Shown here: one piece after another, positions 13,900 through 14,940 of the stretch
Position numbering within the stretch: position 1 is the first letter of the stretch
Layout: each line of letters starts with the position of its first letter
Assembly: GCA_900770875.1 (NCBI GenBank)
Contig: CAAGLV010000160.1
Location: 1-14,940, forward strand
Direction of reading: 5' to 3'
Length of the DNA: 14,940 bases
DNA from: Flavobacteriales bacterium
GTDB lineage: Bacteria; Bacteroidota; Bacteroidia; Flavobacteriales; Weeksellaceae
The notes under the pieces: generated by a model
The model's input: the letters and a program-made list of their open reading frames with translations, nothing else
What the model was told of the DNA's origin: nothing
The model's database searches: none
Translations under genes and position numbers: made by a program

Positions 13900-14904
13900 A
13901 TGAAAGAAAAAATAACATTTATAGGAAGCTTAGGTATCATCTTATTCTTATTTATTATAAGTTTAAGTGTAGGAAAAGTAGCAATTCCTATAAGCGATAT
14001 TTTAGCTGTTTTAAGTGGCGATGCAGACGAAATATCAACCAATTTAATTTTAAATTTTCGTGTACCAAAATCAATCGCCGCTATTTTAGTAGGAATTGCC
14101 TTACCCGTAGCAGGATTTTTAATGCAAGAATTATTTAAAAATCCATTGGCCGAACCATCGGTTTTAGGTGTAACATCAATGGCGAGTTTAGGTGTAGGTA
14201 CAGTTATTTTTTTATTTTCTGTTTTAGGATTAGATGCTTATCTTAATTCGCCTTGGTTAATAATTACGGCTTCTTTGCTAGGATCTCTTGTTGCGTTATT
14301 ATTAATTTTAAGTTTTGCAACTAAAATAAAATCGTCGGCTTCGTTGGTTATTTTAGGGTTTATGTTAAGTGGATTAACAGGTGCTTTAATTGGGATGATG
14401 CAATATGTTGCTCCTTCGGATAAAATAAAAACCTTTTTAATGTGGGGATTTGGTTCGCTAAGTGGATTAACTTGGGAACAATTGTTTATATTCTTTCTGT
14501 TTATAGTGATAGGTTTAGGAATCTCTATGTTTACTTTACGAGGAGTTTCGGCTTTACTTTTAGGCGAACGATATGCGGCTACAATGGGAATAAATATTAA
14601 ACAATTACGTATTTTAATATTAATAGCAACGGCAATTTTAACGGCAGCTGCAACAGCATTTACAGGTCCAATTGGTTTTGTAGGATTGGTTATTCCGCAT
14701 TTATGCAGAACGGTTTTAAAAACGGGAGATATCCGATTGTTATTTAAATGGATTATTGTTACAGGTATATTTAGTATGTTGTTGTTTTCGATTTTTACCG
14801 AAGTTTTTCCTTTCGGAACTTTACCAATAAACATTATTACATCGTTAATTGGTGCGCCAATTGTAATTTCAATTTTATTGAATAATAAATACCAAATCAA
14901 CTAA
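13900..14904 (+). CDS. FecCD/BtuC-family ABC transporter permease (metal chelate or cobalamin uptake)
   Basis: A 334-aa inner-membrane permease with about ten hydrophobic helices. Family marks are MQELFKNPLAEPSVLGVTSMASLG (75-98; the common RNPLADP-LG motif, with lysine for arginine), LLGERYAATMGI (220-231) and GPIGFVGLVIPHLCR (256-270), the cytoplasmic turn that contacts the ATPase, followed by LPINIITSLIGAP (308-320) near the end. Members move Fe-siderophore, haem or vitamin B12 from a periplasmic binding protein into the cytosol. The substrate cannot be told from the permease alone. Absence of a visible cobalamin riboswitch and presence of a Fur-box-like repeat upstream lean to iron. Its TAA overlaps the next gene's ATG by one base (14904), a sign of coupling. 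No binding-protein gene precedes it in this window. The ATG at 13900 gives a short basic N-terminus and then the first helix, as expected. Confidence 0.92.
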   Translation: MKEKITFIGSLGIILFLFIISLSVGKVAIPISDILAVLSGDADEISTNLILNFRVPKSIAAILVGIALPVAGFLMQELFKNPLAEPSVLGVTSMASLGVGTVIFLFSVLGLDAYLNSPWLIITASLLGSLVALLLILSFATKIKSSASLVILGFMLSGLTGALIGMMQYVAPSDKIKTFLMWGFGSLSGLTWEQLFIFFLFIVIGLGISMFTLRGVSALLLGERYAATMGINIKQLRILILIATAILTAAATAFTGPIGFVGLVIPHLCRTVLKTGDIRLLFKWIIVTGIFSMLLFSIFTEVFPFGTLPINIITSLIGAPIVISILLNNKYQIN

Positions 14905-14940
14905 TGGAACATTTATTAAAGGTTAATCAGTTGACGATTG
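14904..14940 (+). CDS. Partial gene, probable ABC transporter ATPase subunit (5' end only)
   Basis: An ATG at 14904-14906 overlaps the permease stop codon (TAATG) and opens a frame that runs off the window after 12 codons (MEHLLKVNQLTI). A short basic beginning leading into an LKVNQLTI strand is typical of ABC ATPases such as FecE or BtuD, and such a gene normally follows a FecCD permease. The identification rests on context, because no Walker motif is inside the window. Confidence 0.6.
   Translation, partial: MEHLLKVNQLTI

Noticed and set aside
13863..14138. A 91-codon plus-strand frame overlapping the start of the permease
   Set aside because: It lies in a different frame from the permease, and its translation is rich in Arg, Lys, Asn and Cys with no recognisable fold.
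14238..14900. A 220-codon open frame on the minus strand, opposite the permease gene
   Set aside because: It is antisense to a clear FecCD permease in one consistent frame. Its translation is rich in asparagine, isoleucine and proline with no family motif, so it is a by-product of codon use on the other strand.
1..14940. CRISPR arrays, insertion sequences, tRNA or rRNA genes, phage or toxin-antitoxin modules
   Set aside because: No repeat-spacer pattern, transposase, tRNA-like cloverleaf or related protein motif was seen. The only long direct repeats are the paired T9SS gene ends.

Overview
AT-rich DNA (roughly one third G+C by eye) from a member of the Bacteroidetes, most likely class Flavobacteriia. 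The evidence is two secreted proteins with type IX secretion (T9SS) type A C-terminal sorting domains, A-rich leaders with no clear Shine-Dalgarno sequences, candidate promoters of the TTG/TAnnTTTG type, and a heavy-metal pump fused to an outer-membrane channel as seen in this phylum. A Weeksellaceae-like genus is a guess only.

Layout, left to right. (1) A 36-bp perfect palindrome, probably the terminator of an off-window gene. (2) Two tandem paralogues for secreted beta-propeller-like T9SS cargo (222-1958 and 1968-3722). Their ends are almost identical and their middles divergent, and a terminator follows. (3) A Crp/Fnr-type regulator with a TTG start (3895-4479), then an acyl-CoA dehydrogenase (4543-5694) whose stop codon lies inside an 18-bp perfect hairpin. 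(4) A metal efflux operon: a small histidine-bearing exported protein (5803-6183), a 1441-aa CzcA-type RND pump carrying its own TolC-like outer-membrane factor (6285-10610), and a lipoprotein adaptor (10612-11763), closed by a strong terminator. (5) A 465-bp gene-free stretch with a second plus-strand terminator that has no gene in front of it, which suggests a small RNA. (6) lysA on the minus strand (13440-12229) with its own terminator. (7) A 459-bp divergent intergenic region with another orphan terminator and nested inverted repeats. (8) A FecCD/BtuC-type ABC permease (13900-14904) overlapping by one base the start of a second gene, presumably its ATPase, which runs off the window.

How the genes work together. 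The efflux operon would give a complete tripartite exporter from only two large polypeptides: pump plus channel in one chain, and adaptor in the other. The permease and the following gene form the start of a metal-chelate import operon. lysA is a housekeeping gene for lysine synthesis. Nothing here looks like a phage, insertion sequence, CRISPR array or defence island. The most interesting items are the pump-channel fusion with an embedded signal-peptide-like junction, the tandem T9SS pair with homogenised ends, the candidate small RNA before lysA, and the palindromic control region in front of the permease.
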